Below are positions 63,039-64,000 of a stretch of 64,000 nt of DNA, in pieces. The notes beneath the pieces were generated by a model, which saw only the letters and a list, made by a program, of their open reading frames with translations, searched no databases and had not been told where the DNA came from. The translations under genes and the position numbers were made by a program. Location of the stretch: contig NZ_KB892435.1 of NCBI RefSeq assembly GCF_000373765.1, positions 70,468 to 134,467 of the forward strand, written 5' to 3'. Position 1 is the first letter of the stretch. Each line of letters begins with the position of its first letter. This DNA comes from Legionella shakespearei DSM 23087. Lineage in GTDB: Bacteria; Pseudomonadota; Gammaproteobacteria; Legionellales; Legionellaceae.

Positions 63039-64000
63039 GTTTCGTCTCCTTTTAGTAAATCTGTTAAAGAGCATTGCTTTTCCATTGCTTCTAAAATCCA
63101 TAGTCCGACTTGATGATGAGCGTCACGGAAGGACATGCCTTTAATGACGAGTGACTCCAGCATTGCCGTTGCATCAAGATAACCGCTTTGCGCCTTTATC
63201 TTCATCAACTCCGTATTAAAAGTAAGACTTTGTAAAAAAGGAGTGATGATTTGCAAACAGGCTACTACTGTATTAACCGTATCGAAGAGACCTTCCTTGT
63301 CTTCTTGCATGTCTTTGTTATAAGCAAGCGGTAAGCCTTTCATAACGGTTAATATAGACATGAGATGTCCATAGACTCTTCCTGTTTTACCCCGAATCAA
63401 TTCAGGAACATCAGGATTTTTTTTATTTGGCATTAGCGAAGAGCCCGTAGCAAAGGCATCATCCAGGGTTAGAAAATTAAATTCCTGAGTAGACCACAAT
63501 ATTAAATCTTCGCATAATCTTGAGAGATGCATCATGGTCATGGCACAAACACTGCAAAACTCTATAACAAAGTCCCTGTCACTCACTGCATCAAGCGTAT
63601 TAGGAATAATTCCTGTAAATCCTAAAGTCTTGGCCACCCATTTTCTATCCAGGGGCAGTTTGCTTCCTGCCAATGCACCCGCTCCTAAAGGGGAGTAATT
63701 TGAACGTTTAAACCAATCTTCCAGTCTGTTTTTATCCCTTTCAAACATTGATTGATACGCATTAAAATAGTTGCCTAAAGTAATGGGTTGAGCTTGTTGT
63801 AAATGGGTATAGCCAGGCATTAAATCGTCTTGATGATTATTTGTTAATTCATCGAGACACCCTATTAGTTTGATTAAAAGCTCATTAATCCAATGTGCTT
63901 TATCAAGGGTATATAATCTCAGATCCAATGCCACCTGATCGTTTCGGCTTCGGCCTGTATGTAATTTTTTTCCTAAATCCCCTAATTTTTGAATCAATAA
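63035..64000 (-). CDS. argH: Argininosuccinate lyase, 5' part cut by window edge
   Basis: The frame is open to the right edge; about 320 residues are visible, corresponding to the middle and C-terminal parts. Substrate-binding [34 protein letters not shown] and the signature loop [20 protein letters not shown] (fumarase/ASL family). It splits argininosuccinate into arginine and fumarate. Coupled to argF by a 4-base overlap. Confidence 0.92.
   Translation of the reverse strand, partial: LLIQKLGDLGKKLHTGRSRNDQVALDLRLYTLDKAHWINELLIKLIGCLDELTNNHQDDLMPGYTHLQQAQPITLGNYFNAYQSMFERDKNRLEDWFKRSNYSPLGAGALAGSKLPLDRKWVAKTLGFTGIIPNTLDAVSDRDFVIEFCSVCAMTMMHLSRLCEDLILWSTQEFNFLTLDDAFATGSSLMPNKKNPDVPELIRGKTGRVYGHLMSILTVMKGLPLAYNKDMQEDKEGLFDTVNTVVACLQIITPFLQSLTFNTELMKIKAQSGYLDATAMLESLVIKGMSFRDAHHQVGLWILEAMEKQCSLTDLLKGDET

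Overview
The window reads as a chromosomal segment of Legionella pneumophila or a very close relative. The evidence is a low-GC gammaproteobacterial background, a SidF-like CX5R phosphoinositide phosphatase with C-terminal membrane segments, a very large multidomain effector-like protein with a kinase-like N-terminus, a J-domain protein, a secreted papain-like protease, a sphingomyelinase-like phosphodiesterase, and many intergenic palindromic repeats. Species assignment comes from family recognition, not from a database search.

Layout. 1-12.0 kb holds accessory and effector-like genes: a J-domain protein cut by the left edge, an LRR/ankyrin-like gene broken by two frameshifts, small secreted proteins, a HigBA-type toxin-antitoxin pair, the 1260-aa effector candidate and an M3 oligopeptidase. 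12.6-22.3 kb is core: dciA-like gene, PH-domain membrane protein, topA-smg-dprA-lysM on the minus strand, and divergently def-fmt-rsmB followed by a CPBP-like membrane protein. 22.3-40.7 kb mixes core and accessory genes: a frameshifted outer-membrane protein, a frameshifted small accessory gene, a ParB-like gene, a PBP4-type dacB, a secreted phosphodiesterase, a papain-like protease, the SidF-like effector, fliK with an FlhB C-terminal-domain homologue, a fused 2-oxoacid dehydrogenase E1, a glutaryl-CoA-type acyl-CoA dehydrogenase and a secreted endonuclease I.

40.8-60.3 kb is an integrated genomic island. It is bounded by the 3' part of an intact tRNA-Pro(GGG) gene and by a 46-bp imperfect direct repeat of that tRNA end next to a tyrosine integrase. 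Its cargo is a small lysine-rich protein with a TIR/deoxyribosyltransferase-like protein, an overlapping pair of integrase-like proteins of which one has lost catalytic residues, a two-gene helicase system matching type III Druantia (druH-druE), a replication-protein-like gene, small regulator-like genes, a schlafen/AlbA_2-type protein, and a set of related palindromes that look like operators of one regulator. Upstream of the recombinase pair, on the same strand, is a sequence with every core element of a type I hammerhead ribozyme (minus strand, about 43947-43896). I regard this as the most unusual object in the window.

60.3-64 kb returns to chromosomal genes: a secreted protein, ohr, remnants of a methyltransferase-like gene and a VapC-like toxin, then an ornithine carbamoyltransferase and argininosuccinate lyase operon cut by the right edge. 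At least six families of long inverted-repeat elements occupy the intergenic spaces, sometimes nested. Three separate genes show frameshifts, while every recognised housekeeping gene is intact.
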